From positions 3,658,001 through 3,722,000 of the forward strand of contig NZ_LT607752.1 of assembly GCF_900090265.1 (NCBI RefSeq): a stretch of DNA of 64,000 nucleotides, read 5' to 3'. A program made the translations under genes and the position numbers. Shown one piece after another: positions 25,201-33,329 of the stretch (its first letter is position 1; every line of letters starts with the position of its first letter). Source of the stretch: Micromonospora rifamycinica (lineage in GTDB: Bacteria; Actinomycetota; Actinomycetes; Mycobacteriales; Micromonosporaceae). Under the pieces are notes generated by a model, which was given only the letters and a program-made list of their open reading frames with translations, was not told where the DNA came from and made no database searches.

Positions 25201-26395
25201 GGGCCTGCTGCGCTGCCCCACCGACCTGCGCTGGCCGGCGCAGACCCCGGACGACGCACTGCATCCGCAGGTGGCAGCCCTGCACGAGGCGATCCTCACC
25301 GCCACCCGGGAGCTGAGCCCCACCGAGACATCGCTGAAGCAGAGCGCCACGCGGCTCACCAGCGCACTGACCGACCTGCAGGCGCAACTTCCCGCCGCCG
25401 GCCTCGACCACCGGCCCGAGTGGGACACCGACGACGGGGTGATCGTGGTCCGGGTCGCCGACGAGCAGGGCCTCACCCCCGTCGCCCACTTCGCCGACCG
25501 GATCGCCCGCGAGCGCCGCGACCAGGAGCAACTGCTCACCGACTCCGAGCAGCGGGTGCTGGAGGACGCCCTGCTCGGGCAACTCGCCCGACAGATCCAC
25601 CACCGGACCATCGAGGCCCGCGACCTGGTGGCGGCGATGGACAGCCAGATGCGCGCCCGGCGCATGTCGTCGGGGCTCACCGTCGGCGTCGGCTGGCGGC
25701 TCGCCGACGACCTCGACGCCGAGCAACGCGACGTGTGCAAGCTCCTTGAACGCGACCCGGCCCGGCTCGGGCCGGCCCAGCTCACCACCATGCGCCGGCA
25801 CTTCGCCGCCCGGATCAAGACAGCGCGGGCCGCCGCGCCCGAACGGCCCTACCGGGAACTGCTCGGCGACGTCCTCGACTACCGGCAGTGGCGGACGTTC
25901 GCGTTCACCCTGCACCGGCCCGGCGGCGGCACGGAGGCGCTGACCCGGGCCCGACACAGCCAGCTCTCCGGCGGCGAACAGTCGGTCTCCCTGCACCTGC
26001 CGCTGTTCGCCGCCGCCAACGCGCTGTTCGGCTCGGCGCGGCCCGACGCGCCCCGGCTGCTCGGCCTCGACGAGGCGTTCGCCGGCGTGGACGACACCGG
26101 CCGGGGTGAGCTGATGGCGCTGGCGAAACAGTTCGACCTGGACCTGTTCATGACCGGCTACGACCTCTGGGCCACCCACCCGGCGGTCAGCGGCGCCGCC
26201 CACTACGACCTGTCGCACTCCGCCGTGGAACACGCCGTGTCCACCGTGCTGCTGGTCTGGGACGGCTCGACCAACATCGCCGACTTCGACGGAACCCTGG
26301 CCCGTGCGCTCGGTTCCCCGGAGACCCGCCGCGCCCCCGGTGGTCAGGGCGAGCCCGACCGGACCGGCGTCCTGCTCGACCTCACCGACGAATGA
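22268..26395 (+). CDS. jetC: Wadjet type II SMC-like ATPase JetC (TIGR02680)
   Basis: 1375 aa from GTG 22268, with GAGGAAG upstream and 11 bp after jetB. The Walker A motif is GPNGSGKTK at about residues 38-47; the ABC signature QLSGGEQS lies near 1231 and the Walker B LLGLDEAF near 1264. Between them is a very long Ala/Arg/Glu-rich coiled coil with a hinge-like globular part around 600-750 (LWRLVRFADGVTGADAAAVE). This is the SbcC/MukB-like motor that is thought to extrude plasmid DNA. The full length and all three nucleotide-binding motifs are intact, so the system looks functional. Confidence 0.95.
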   Translation: MIEQRAVRRFAPTRAGIINLWDYRDEEFSFVDGWLVLRGPNGSGKTKALEVLFPFVLDGRIEPRRLNPFASEDRTMKSNLLYRGQEVTHAYVWMEFGDGERYVTVGIGLRAHRHVDRVTRWHFVVDGRVGVDFSLLDADDRPLTRRDLIDQLGTEAVRDSAEDYRQLVDARLFGLGPARYEQLLDLVLTLRKPQLAKDLNPVELSRTLQRGLRPVEDHLLVEAARSFDDMEAVARTLEGLVAADVATAAFLTVYSTYLRTHARAAADALTARRDAVATRSTALGDAHHTADAAAKAESTADERLRAVEGEPGRLRAHLDSLKASAAYQSHEQLADLQRHVHDLAEAAGRADEAVVAEESAAARRRAESERATVAARDARTAADRLAADLLLDAGAAGITWSADDAAPDDLAARITARVAARRDDLRAVRAQVARHDQADRDHARAAADVAGATAAAADAEQAERHAEDAVAEARARLRAQLEQWAQGNAGLLADIARPDLAAGLVAAVNTTGEPGARTLREVYADATATAVAHRRDRLAALAAQRTALADRRAEVAAERDRIAAEHDDAPPAPVTRPAPRTGRSGAPLWRLVRFADGVTGADAAAVEAALHAAGLLDAWLHPDPGTATTALARDDLDGYLLPLPPHRRPAGATLADVLAPEEQDDVPAARIIEVLASVALADVTTPDASPVTIGVDGRYAQGITAGRFAKTSCEYIGATARATRRAARVAECERLLAVIDADLGAVDRDRASVEALLAAVDAAAAQLPAPAPVHTALRELDRAAATLRARQEASAAAAARLDQALAERAAAAAALRRSAAERSLPVDRLDDTAEAVGRFEKRGVRLEGGRTAAARAAEQEDQARQRHDEAVDRLTAAAETARTARTRHQEKAEAYRTLRDSVGADAERVLADVARTADAIIEAEQAVEQARTSLGAARERRVAALTRVELGEQALVAAVAEAQHDAQRLRPYAQPDLLGLLRCPTDLRWPAQTPDDALHPQVAALHEAILTATRELSPTETSLKQSATRLTSALTDLQAQLPAAGLDHRPEWDTDDGVIVVRVADEQGLTPVAHFADRIARERRDQEQLLTDSEQRVLEDALLGQLARQIHHRTIEARDLVAAMDSQMRARRMSSGLTVGVGWRLADDLDAEQRDVCKLLERDPARLGPAQLTTMRRHFAARIKTARAAAPERPYRELLGDVLDYRQWRTFAFTLHRPGGGTEALTRARHSQLSGGEQSVSLHLPLFAAANALFGSARPDAPRLLGLDEAFAGVDDTGRGELMALAKQFDLDLFMTGYDLWATHPAVSGAAHYDLSHSAVEHAVSTVLLVWDGSTNIADFDGTLARALGSPETRRAPGGQGEPDRTGVLLDLTDE

Positions 26396-27678
26396 CCGAC
26401 GCGCACGGCGCGCGGCTCCCGGACCGCTCCGCCGCACATCCGTCGCTCGTGCCGACCGGGCGGCACCGGCCGGACGGTCCGGCGGATCTCGTGGATCAGC
26501 CCGGCTGGCGGCGGTTGCTGGCGGCCGCCCGGCGCAGCCTGGAGCGCACCGGTGGCCGGCTCGACACCACCGTGACGCTTTCCGCCCCCACCGACGACGA
26601 ACGTCTCGTGGTCATCGGCATCACCGGCACCCACCGCTCCGCCGCGGCGGCCCGCCTCAGCGTCCGCCTCGGCGACGTGGACGAGCACCTACGCGCCGCG
26701 CACGGAGTCGGCCTGGTCGAGGTGCTGGCCGCGATAGCCCCGCTGCGCAACCGACCGTCCGACCTCAAACGCGAGGCGGTGGCCCGCGACGCCGTCCTCG
26801 CTCTGGCCAACGACAGCCGACATGCCCACACCGCGTGGTACGCCGAATGGCTCGACGGCCTGCGCCGCGACGGCACCCTGACCCGCGTCGTCCGCACCGG
26901 ACTGCCGTTCGGGGACGTGGTCCGCGTCCTGGACGCGCTGCCCGCAGCCGACGAGCCGATACCGGTCTTCGCCGACCGGGTGCTGGAGGACACGAAGGCC
27001 CTCACCGACGGGCCGCTACGCGGGCTCGTCCTCCGTGCCGTCGCCACCTGGCAGCGGGCGGCGCTCCCGGTCGACGGTGAGCGGGAACGGGCGTTGTGGG
27101 AATCGGTCGGTCTGGTCCCGGACGACCTCGCCAGCCAGGTGCTGGTGCTCAACGTGCCGGCCACCGGCGGCCTGCTCGGGCGGTGGCTCACCGAGGCCGC
27201 GCAGGCCGGCGTGCCGATCCGGGTCACCCTGCACCAACTGCGCCTGGCACCGCTGACGCTGAACTGTGACCAGGTCTACGTCTGCGAAAACCCTGCCGTG
27301 CTGCGCGCGGCCACCACCGCGCTCGGAGCCCATGCCCCACCGCTGATCTGCACCGAAGGGGTGCCCTCGGTCGCCGTCCACACGCTGTTGTGGGCCGCTC
27401 AGGGGGCGGTGATCCGATGGCGCAACGACTTCGACTGGACCGGCGTACGACTGACTGCGGCGGCTCTCCAGCGGTATCCGGGCGCGGTCCCGTGGCGGAT
27501 GGCTGCGGCTGACTACCTGCCGGCGGCGGGGACCGGCACAGCACTGCTCGGCACGCCCACTCGGACGCCCTGGGACGAGTCGCTGAGCGAGTCGATGCGG
27601 CGTGCCGGCCGAGCGGTGATGGAGGAACGGCTGCTCGACCGGCTCATCGCCGACCTACGGGCGGCCGGAGCCAGATAG
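26392..27678 (+). CDS. jetD: Wadjet type II nuclease JetD (TIGR02679/DUF2399)
   Basis: 428 aa from ATG 26392, in ATGA overlap with jetC. The C-terminal half is a Toprim-like domain: VYVCENPAVL (about 295-304), ICTEGVPSVAVHTLL (about 322) and the metal-binding WRNDFDWTGVRL (about 342-353). The N-terminal half carries the TIGR02679 helical region (LRNRPSDLKREAVARDAVLA). JetD is the topoisomerase VI-like nuclease that cuts DNA after loop extrusion stalls on a closed circle. All acidic Toprim residues I would expect are present. Confidence 0.93.
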   Translation: MTDAHGARLPDRSAAHPSLVPTGRHRPDGPADLVDQPGWRRLLAAARRSLERTGGRLDTTVTLSAPTDDERLVVIGITGTHRSAAAARLSVRLGDVDEHLRAAHGVGLVEVLAAIAPLRNRPSDLKREAVARDAVLALANDSRHAHTAWYAEWLDGLRRDGTLTRVVRTGLPFGDVVRVLDALPAADEPIPVFADRVLEDTKALTDGPLRGLVLRAVATWQRAALPVDGERERALWESVGLVPDDLASQVLVLNVPATGGLLGRWLTEAAQAGVPIRVTLHQLRLAPLTLNCDQVYVCENPAVLRAATTALGAHAPPLICTEGVPSVAVHTLLWAAQGAVIRWRNDFDWTGVRLTAAALQRYPGAVPWRMAAADYLPAAGTGTALLGTPTRTPWDESLSESMRRAGRAVMEERLLDRLIADLRAAGAR

Positions 27679-27705
27679 CGGCAGGCCGGTGTTGCTCGGT
27701 GGATG

Positions 27706-27821
27706 CCGCAGGTCGAACGTCGTGGGCCCTCGTACCCAACATGGGCGTCGCCGCAAATCGAACGAGTGCCTCCTCGCAGATCGAATATGGCAGCAAGCCA
27801 AGCGTGCTGGGCCTAGCTTGG
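27706..27821 (+). promoter_or_regulatory. direct and inverted repeats upstream of the toxin-antitoxin operon
   Basis: Three related sites read CCGCAGGTCGAACG (27706-27719), CCGCAAATCGAACG (27751-27764) and TCGCAGATCGAATA (27774-27787). An inverted repeat follows, CCAAGC (27798-27803) with GCTTGG (27816-27821), just before the ATG at 27835. Repeated sites of this sort fit autorepression by the antitoxin; this is inference. Confidence 0.45.
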
Positions 27822-27834
27822 TAGGCTAACGGCC

Positions 27835-28401
27835 ATGGGCCGGTTCTCCGAGGATGAGCTGCAGGCGGTTGTCTCCCGGTACGAGGCGACGCGGGCGCAG
27901 GCGTTGACCGAGCGGGACGAGCAGTTGCGGGCGTTTCACGCGGCTGGCTGGCGGCCGGTGGATCTGCAGCGGGTCACCGGATACAGCCGAGAGACCATCC
28001 GTCAGGCGCTCCGACCAGAAGTCCGACGGGCGACCAACATCAGCCGACGCAGGACGGCACCCCAGCCGCCGGCGGACTACCGGCCCTACGGTGACCGGAA
28101 GCCCTACGTCGTGGCCGAAACCCTGGCCGCGCTGCATGGCCCGACCGACGGCACGGTTACGCTTCCGCGTCACCTCGACTGGTCCGGGCACGCCGAGTAC
28201 GACCTCGATCGGCCCGCACGCCTGGCCAGCATGTACAAGGTGGTACTCACCGAAGCCAGCACCGTCGAGGACCTGAACACCTGGCTCGACGCCGACCTCC
28301 TCCGGCGGCACTGGCCCACCCTCTGGCTGCCACCTGTGCTCCGGCAGCGCTGGGAGGAAACCTTCCCCGAACTCGCCGCCACCCGCAGCGACGCGGCATA
28401 G
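27835..28401 (+). CDS. HTH antitoxin/regulator of an AbiEii-type toxin pair
   Basis: 188 aa from ATG 27835. The N-terminal third is a helix-turn-helix of the 'decides to bind by sequence' type (LRAFHAAGWRPVDLQRVTGY, SRETIRQALRPEVRR). The rest (YVVAETLAALHGPTDGTVTL, LPRHLDWSGHAEYDLDRPAR) is the conserved C-terminal part found in actinomycete proteins paired with AbiEii-like nucleotidyltransferases. It probably represses its own promoter through the repeats at 27706-27821 and neutralises the downstream toxin. Its TAG stop overlaps the probable toxin start. Confidence 0.75.
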   Translation: MGRFSEDELQAVVSRYEATRAQALTERDEQLRAFHAAGWRPVDLQRVTGYSRETIRQALRPEVRRATNISRRRTAPQPPADYRPYGDRKPYVVAETLAALHGPTDGTVTLPRHLDWSGHAEYDLDRPARLASMYKVVLTEASTVEDLNTWLDADLLRRHWPTLWLPPVLRQRWEETFPELAATRSDAA

Positions 28402-29039
28402 CGGCGGACCCCTTCCACGAACGCCTCGCCCGCACCGGGCTCGCGGCGGCCGATCGATACGGCTTCGCGCTGGCCGGCGGCTACGCGGTCCAGGCCGCCG
28501 GGCTCGTCGAGCGGCCCAGCGAGGACATCGACCTGTTCACCGCCTGGGACCGCCGCAACGAGTTCGCCGCCGCAGTCGTACACGCCTACCGAGTCGACAG
28601 CCTGACCGTCGAGACCGAGCGGCAGTACGACACCTTCGCCCGCCTGGCCGTCACCGACGGTGCGCGGGTGTCCAAGGTCGAACTCGGCGTGGACTGGCGG
28701 GCCAACGAACCGATCCTCATGGCGATCGGACCCGTCCTCCACCCCGACGACGCAGTAGCGAACAAGATGAGCGCCCTCTACGGACGGGCGTTCGCCCGGG
28801 ACTTCATCGACATCGACGCCACCCTCCGCTCCGGCCGCTACACCCGCGAAGCCCTTCTCACCCTGGCCCAGCGCGCCGACCGTGGCTTCGAACGGCGCAT
28901 CTTCGCCGACGCCCTCGGACAAGCCACCCAGCTCGACCCCGACGACTTCGCCCAGTACGGCGTCACCGGCCCAGCGCTGGACGATCTCCGAAGCCGATTC
29001 GCGGAGTGGCGCCGCGAACTGCTCGACGAGGAACGATGA
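28398..29039 (+). CDS. AbiEii/AbiGii-family nucleotidyltransferase toxin with apparent ATA start
   Basis: 213 aa if read from ATA 28398, which overlaps the antitoxin stop as ATAG. The open frame has no ATG, GTG or TTG before the core motif; the first conventional start is GTG 28668, which would delete it. The core reads FALAGGYAVQAAGLVERPSE then DIDLF, the glycine motif and metal-binding DxD of nucleotidyltransferase toxins. Later NEPILMAIGPVLHPDDAVAN, KMSALYGRAFARDFIDIDAT and LRSGRYTREALL match the family. Such toxins transfer nucleotides to tRNA or other targets. Either ATA is used through coupling, or a former ATG has mutated and the toxin is silent. Confidence 0.7.
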   Translation: MAADPFHERLARTGLAAADRYGFALAGGYAVQAAGLVERPSEDIDLFTAWDRRNEFAAAVVHAYRVDSLTVETERQYDTFARLAVTDGARVSKVELGVDWRANEPILMAIGPVLHPDDAVANKMSALYGRAFARDFIDIDATLRSGRYTREALLTLAQRADRGFERRIFADALGQATQLDPDDFAQYGVTGPALDDLRSRFAEWRRELLDEER

Positions 29040-29057
29040 CTCGGCCCCGACCCACTC

Positions 29058-29444
29058 GTTCCTGGCCGTACGCTTCACCGTCGCCGGCTGGATCCGCCCG
29101 CACTTCCGCACGCCGGTCACCCGCGTCGAGGCCTTCGTACCGGGAACGGGCGACCTCACCGACGGCACGGCCAACACCCGGGACATGATCCTCGACCAGG
29201 GGTTCGTCGACGCCGACGGCCGCCACGTCACCGGCCTCGGCGCCGTGATCATGGAGGCGAAGTCCCGGGAGGGGGCGGCGACCCCACCGTCTACCTCCAC
29301 GACCACGGCGTCCAACGCTGGACCGTCTCTACCAACCCGTCGAACGCTACTGGACCTTCCAGACCATCGAGACCGTCACGTTCGTCGCGCTGGCCATGCT
29401 GTTGCTCGCACTGGTCTTCTGCCGGAGTTGCCGCGCGTGCTCGA
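29058..29444 (+). pseudogene. decayed fragment of an ABC-transporter-permease-like membrane protein
   Basis: One frame reads FLAVRFTVAGWIRPHFRTPV then VEAFVPGTGDLTDGTANTRD from 29065. After about 29300 a second frame continues RLYQPVERYWTFQTIETVTF then VALAMLLLALVFC. Both pieces match the C-terminal region of a common actinomycete ABC permease family. The frame break, the missing middle and the lack of the first 150 or more residues mark it as a pseudogene. Confidence 0.6.
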
Positions 29445-29512
29445 CCTGATCACCGACGCCGCCGCCCTGACCAGGAACCACCGGAGGGAGGTGGTCGCCG
29501 GCGATCGGCTAA
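29424..29512 (+). pseudogene. remnant of an MmyB-type XRE regulator
   Basis: The frame reads ELPRVLDLITDAAALTRNHR then REVVAGDRL. The intact XRE regulator at 32344-33192 has ELLRVLDLIVDAPALIMDHR then MDVVAGNRL at the same place. Only about 29 codons of the ligand-binding part survive, with no HTH. It abuts the permease fragment, so two gene ends have been joined by deletion or insertion. Confidence 0.6.
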
Positions 29513-30684
29513 CCCGCCCGGAGGGTGAGCAGGGTGATCTCGCTCGGCGCGAAGATCCGGAACGGTGGACCCCAGAAACCGGTCCCCCGACTCGTGTAGA
29601 GCTGGGTCCGGCCGTGCCGGCTGAGGCCCTGCACGACCGGCTGGTCGAGCCGGACCAGGTAGTGGAACGGCCACATCTGGCCGCCGTGGGTGTGCCCGGA
29701 CAGTTGCAGGTCCACGCCGGCCGCGACCGCCTCGCCGATCTGCTTCGGCTGGTGCGCCAGCAGCAGCACGGGCAACTGCGGGTCGGTGCCGGCGAGCGCC
29801 GCCGCGTGGTCGGCCCGGTGACCGGCGACGCCGGACGAGGCGGCGGTCACGTCGTCCACCCCCGCGACGACGAGCCGTGCGCCGTCCCGCTCCACCACGA
29901 GGTGCCGGTTGTGCAGCGGCTCCCAGCCGAGGGTCCGCATGTGGTCGACCCAGCCCTGCGCCTGGCCGTAGTACTCGTGGTTGCCCGTCACGTACACCCG
30001 GGCCAGCCGGGCCTGCACCAGGCCCAGCGGCGCGGCCTGCGCCCGGCGCTGGTCGACAGTGCCGTCGGCGATGTCGCCGGTGTGGCAGACGATGTCGGGG
30101 GCCAGGCCGTTGACCACCTCGATGGTGCGGGCGGACCAGCGGACCCGGTCGATCGGGCCGTAGTGGGTGTCGGTCAGCAGCGCCACCCGGACCCCGTCGA
30201 GACCGGCACCCAGCCGGTCGAGGGTGACGTCCACCCGCCGGACCCGGGGCACCCGCATCGCCTCGGCGTACCCCCAGACGGCCAGGACGACCGAGACGGC
30301 CACCACGCCGACCGCCACCACCCGGGACCGCACCGGGTCGGCGACCCCGGCGGCGGCCAGCGGGAGCCGGGCCACGTTGCCGAGCAGCGCCCAGACGAAG
30401 AGGATCCAGACCAGGCCGAGGAGGGTGTCCCCCGCGCGGGCCGCCGCGTCCAGCCGACGGCGGCCGTGCCCGAGCGACATCAGCACGGGGAACGCGACCA
30501 CCGCGACGACGCAGACCGCCGTGCCGGCGGCCACCACCGGCGTCGGCCAGCGCGCCGCCACCGTCAGCGTCCACCAGGGCAGCCCGAACAGCAACGCCAG
30601 GACCGCGATCAGCGTCGCCCCGGACACCAGCGGTCGCAGCAGCCCTCGCGCCGGCCGGACCTGTACGGCATCGCCAGCAGCCAT
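29509..30684 (-). CDS. membrane-anchored metallophosphoesterase (YaeI-like)
   Basis: 391 aa from ATG 30684, with GGGAGGA at good spacing; longer upstream open frame is ignored for that reason. Four hydrophobic spans occupy residues about 18-145. The catalytic calcineurin-like domain follows with all metal motifs: LLTDTHYGPIDR (DxH), HTGDIADG (GDxxD), TGNHEYYG (GNHE), LLLAHQPKQ and SGHTHGGQMWPF (GHTH). The family includes UDP-diacylglucosamine and nucleotide phosphoesterases; the substrate here is unknown. The active site probably lies beyond the membrane segments on one face of the membrane. Confidence 0.9.
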   Translation of the reverse strand: MAAGDAVQVRPARGLLRPLVSGATLIAVLALLFGLPWWTLTVAARWPTPVVAAGTAVCVVAVVAFPVLMSLGHGRRRLDAAARAGDTLLGLVWILFVWALLGNVARLPLAAAGVADPVRSRVVAVGVVAVSVVLAVWGYAEAMRVPRVRRVDVTLDRLGAGLDGVRVALLTDTHYGPIDRVRWSARTIEVVNGLAPDIVCHTGDIADGTVDQRRAQAAPLGLVQARLARVYVTGNHEYYGQAQGWVDHMRTLGWEPLHNRHLVVERDGARLVVAGVDDVTAASSGVAGHRADHAAALAGTDPQLPVLLLAHQPKQIGEAVAAGVDLQLSGHTHGGQMWPFHYLVRLDQPVVQGLSRHGRTQLYTSRGTGFWGPPFRIFAPSEITLLTLRAG

Positions 30685-30819
30685 CGCCGTCCTCCCGTCG
30701 GGTCCGTGCAGCATGACACGATCCGGGCCGGATCGACCACGCCCCGGAAGCCGGGACGGATCCGCCCGTAGGTGACCGACCCGCGACCGGGGGCGCCCCG
30801 GCTCGGGTACGGTCGGCGG

Positions 30820-31368
30820 ATGGCGTACGACGCCCTGGCCGAGAGCCTGCGCCTGATCACCTCGGGAATGCCGGACGGCCCGGTGCGGCTGAGTCGACGC
30901 CGTCGCTTCGCGCCGGTCGCGGTCGACGTGGACGGCGACGTCGCCGCCACCCGGTTCCTCCGCCGGGGCGTCGGATGTCACTGGGACGAGACGCACCTCC
31001 TGACCGTCGACGACCGCGGCGTCTGGCGAATGCTCGGCGGCGGCGGGGCGTCGGACGAGGACCCCACCGCGGAGGAGTTCGGGCGGGCCCGCGACGGCCT
31101 CGGGCCGTACCAGGTGCTGCCGGGTGGGACCGCCGGCGTGGTGCGCGACGGCGGCTCCCCGCCGTCCCGGGTGACGCGATGGGTGCGCGGGTCGGCGGTG
31201 CTCGTCGGCCGGGGGATCGCCGAACTGCGGGTCGACGGCCGTCGCCTGCCCGCTCCTCACCACGGTCACCTGATCGTGGTCTGGGGCTCTGACCGGCCGC
31301 CGACGGTCACCGCACACGACGGCACCGGGCGCACGGTCGCCGCCGCCACGGTGTCTCCCCCGGGTTGA
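30820..31368 (+). CDS. hypothetical protein
   Basis: 182 aa from ATG 30820 (MAYDALAESLRLITSGMPDG); a GTG at 30772 would add 16 residues. No known family recognised. The sequence is mostly beta-strand: FAPVAVDVDGDVAATRFLRR, ETHLLTVDDRGVWRMLGGGG, TRWVRGSAVLVGRGIAELRV, then LIVVWGSDRPPTVTAHDGTG. No signal peptide, membrane span or catalytic signature. Codon use is like its neighbours. It is transcribed away from the metallophosphoesterase and stands alone. Confidence 0.65.
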   Translation: MAYDALAESLRLITSGMPDGPVRLSRRRRFAPVAVDVDGDVAATRFLRRGVGCHWDETHLLTVDDRGVWRMLGGGGASDEDPTAEEFGRARDGLGPYQVLPGGTAGVVRDGGSPPSRVTRWVRGSAVLVGRGIAELRVDGRRLPAPHHGHLIVVWGSDRPPTVTAHDGTGRTVAAATVSPPG

Positions 31369-31417
31369 CCGGCAGGACACCGCGACACCATGATCGCGCC
31401 GCGGTCGGACCGCAGCC

Positions 31418-32200
31418 TCACCCGGCGCGTACGTGCAGGTCGAAACCGCTGCGGCCGGGTGCCTCCAGGCCCTCCCTCAACCGCAGTGACGGGATCTCGT
31501 AGTCACCGGAGTTCTGCCGCCGGAACGCGATGGGCGGGGTCGTCTCCAGTGTCAGCAGTCGTTCCTGCCACCTCTTCGCGACGTCGGCGAACTCGTCACC
31601 GGAGATCCGGTCGGCGCGGTACAGCACGAACGGCGGCAGCACCTCCAGCCCCGGGTAGTAGAGGATGCCGTGGTGGATCGGGAACAGCAGGTCCTCGATC
31701 GGACCGTTGATCCCGCGATCCGTGTACTGCGACTCCGGGCCGCCGATGGTCACCGAGAGGACCGCCCGCCGCCCGAGCAGTGTCCCCTCCCCGAAACGCT
31801 CGCCGTAGCGGGTCTCGTCGTGCACGCCCACGCCGTAGGCGAAGTGGAACGAGAACACCCGGTCCACCCAGCCCTTGAGGATGGCCGGCATGGTGTACCA
31901 CCAGAGCGGGAACTGGAAGATCACCGTGTCGGCCCAGAGCAGCTTCTCCTGCTCGGCCCGCACCTCGGGGGTGAGCGCGCCGGCGTCGTACGCCCGGCCC
32001 GAACTCGGGGTCACCCGCAGCGGGCTCGTGGCGTACCCGCCGAAGTCGGCCGCGTCCACCACGGCCTTCCAGTTCATCGCGTACAGGTCGCTCACCCGCA
32101 CCTCGTGACCGGCGGCCTGGAGCGTCGACACCGCGAGATCCTTCAGCGAGCCGTTCAGCGAACGCGGCTCCGGATGGGCGTAGACGATGAGCGTCTTCAT
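31418..32200 (-). CDS. NAD(P)H quinone oxidoreductase, flavodoxin-like fold
   Basis: 260 aa from ATG 32200 (MKTLIVYAHPEPRSLNGSLK), with GAAGGGA upstream. The first strand and phosphate-binding loop are those of the NQO1/MdaB/KefF family. DTVIFQFPLWWYTMPAILKG then WVDRVFSFHFAYG is the conserved FMN/FAD-side motif, and LLGRRAVLSVTIGGPESQY follows. The enzyme reduces quinones or nitro compounds by two electrons. It is transcribed divergently from an XRE/MmyB regulator, a pairing often seen, so that regulator probably controls it. Confidence 0.92.
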   Translation of the reverse strand: MKTLIVYAHPEPRSLNGSLKDLAVSTLQAAGHEVRVSDLYAMNWKAVVDAADFGGYATSPLRVTPSSGRAYDAGALTPEVRAEQEKLLWADTVIFQFPLWWYTMPAILKGWVDRVFSFHFAYGVGVHDETRYGERFGEGTLLGRRAVLSVTIGGPESQYTDRGINGPIEDLLFPIHHGILYYPGLEVLPPFVLYRADRISGDEFADVAKRWQERLLTLETTPPIAFRRQNSGDYEIPSLRLREGLEAPGRSGFDLHVRAG

Positions 32201-32343
32201 GGCTGTCCCTTCGACGACGTGTGTCGCCACCCATGCTCGACGGCCGGGACCGCGCCGTTCAGGGACGCCGGTTCCGTCGGACGGGACTTCCTGGTAACGG
32301 CAGGACCACCCGCACCCGTGTCGCCGGAGCGATACTGGAGGCC

Positions 32344-33192
32344 ATGGACGATCTCGCGGGCTTCCTGCGTACCCGGCGCTCCCGGGTCGACCCGTCCGTC
32401 GCCGGCATCCCGACCGACAACCGGCGCCGCGTCGAGGGGCTGCGTCGCGAAGAGGTCGCCCACCTGTCCGGGGTCAGCGTCGACTACTACGTACGCCTGG
32501 AGCAGGGCCGCGCCACCCAACCCTCGGAACAGGTCCTCGACGCGCTCGCCCGTGTCCTCGGACTCGACGAGACCGAACGCGGTCACCTGTACCGGCTGGC
32601 CCGGCAGCGCCGCCGTCGCACCAGGGCACCCACCGGTCGCCTGCGGGCGGAGCTGCTCCGGGTACTCGACCTGATCGTCGACGCCCCCGCCCTGATCATG
32701 GACCACCGGATGGACGTGGTCGCCGGCAACCGCCTCGCCGGGCTCCTCTACGGCCGCGACACGACCGGCCTGAACACCGCCCGGCACATCTTCCTCGAAG
32801 AGGATGTGCGGGGCCTCTACGCGCAGTGGGAGACGTGCACCCTCGACGTGGTCGGGCACCTTCGCCTGGCCGCCGGAAAGCACCCCGACGATCCCCGCCT
32901 GGCCTCGCTCATCGGCGAACTGTCGATGGGCAGCGAGCGCTTCCGCCGCCTCTGGGCCCGGGCGGACGTGCGCGCCCGCGCACACGGACCCAAGGCCTTC
33001 CGGCATCCGCTGGTCGGGCTGCTGGAACTGCACCAGGAGAACTTCGCCCTGCCGGACGGGTCGGGCAGGGAACTGATCGTCCTGTCGGCGCCGCCGGGGA
33101 GCCCCGCCGAAGACGGGCTGCGCCTGTTGGCATCCCTCGACAACGACGGGAACGCTCCGGGCAAGGGACTGCGGGTCACGAACTCGTCGTGA
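32344..33192 (+). CDS. XRE-family regulator with MmyB-like ligand-binding domain
   Basis: 282 aa from ATG 32344. Residues 1-80 form an XRE HTH (FLRTRRSRVDPSVAGI, RRVEGLRREEVAHLSGVSVD, YYVRLEQGRATQPSEQVLDA). Residues about 105-270 form the MmyB-like PAS-type domain (LLRVLDLIVDAPALIMDHRM; FRRLWARADVRARAHGPKAF; HPLVGLLELHQENFALPDGS). These proteins usually control an adjacent oxidoreductase, here the divergent quinone reductase across a 143-bp spacer. A 29-codon relic of a paralogue survives at 29424-29512. Confidence 0.93.
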   Translation: MDDLAGFLRTRRSRVDPSVAGIPTDNRRRVEGLRREEVAHLSGVSVDYYVRLEQGRATQPSEQVLDALARVLGLDETERGHLYRLARQRRRRTRAPTGRLRAELLRVLDLIVDAPALIMDHRMDVVAGNRLAGLLYGRDTTGLNTARHIFLEEDVRGLYAQWETCTLDVVGHLRLAAGKHPDDPRLASLIGELSMGSERFRRLWARADVRARAHGPKAFRHPLVGLLELHQENFALPDGSGRELIVLSAPPGSPAEDGLRLLASLDNDGNAPGKGLRVTNSS

Positions 33193-33329
33193 GCCCTGCG
33201 CCCGTCTGCCGCCGGGTACGCCCCGCTGGGCACGAGTCGGTCGAGGTGAATGCGGCCCGCAGGCGGATCAGGCGGTTGAACAGGAATATCTGCACGCCTG
33301 GCAAGAACCGTCGGGCTACCATCCGCGTC

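Noticed and set aside
28668..29039. Toxin starting at GTG 28668
   Set aside because: This would remove the conserved nucleotidyltransferase motifs encoded in the same frame just upstream, so the longer frame from ATA is more likely the gene or its relic.
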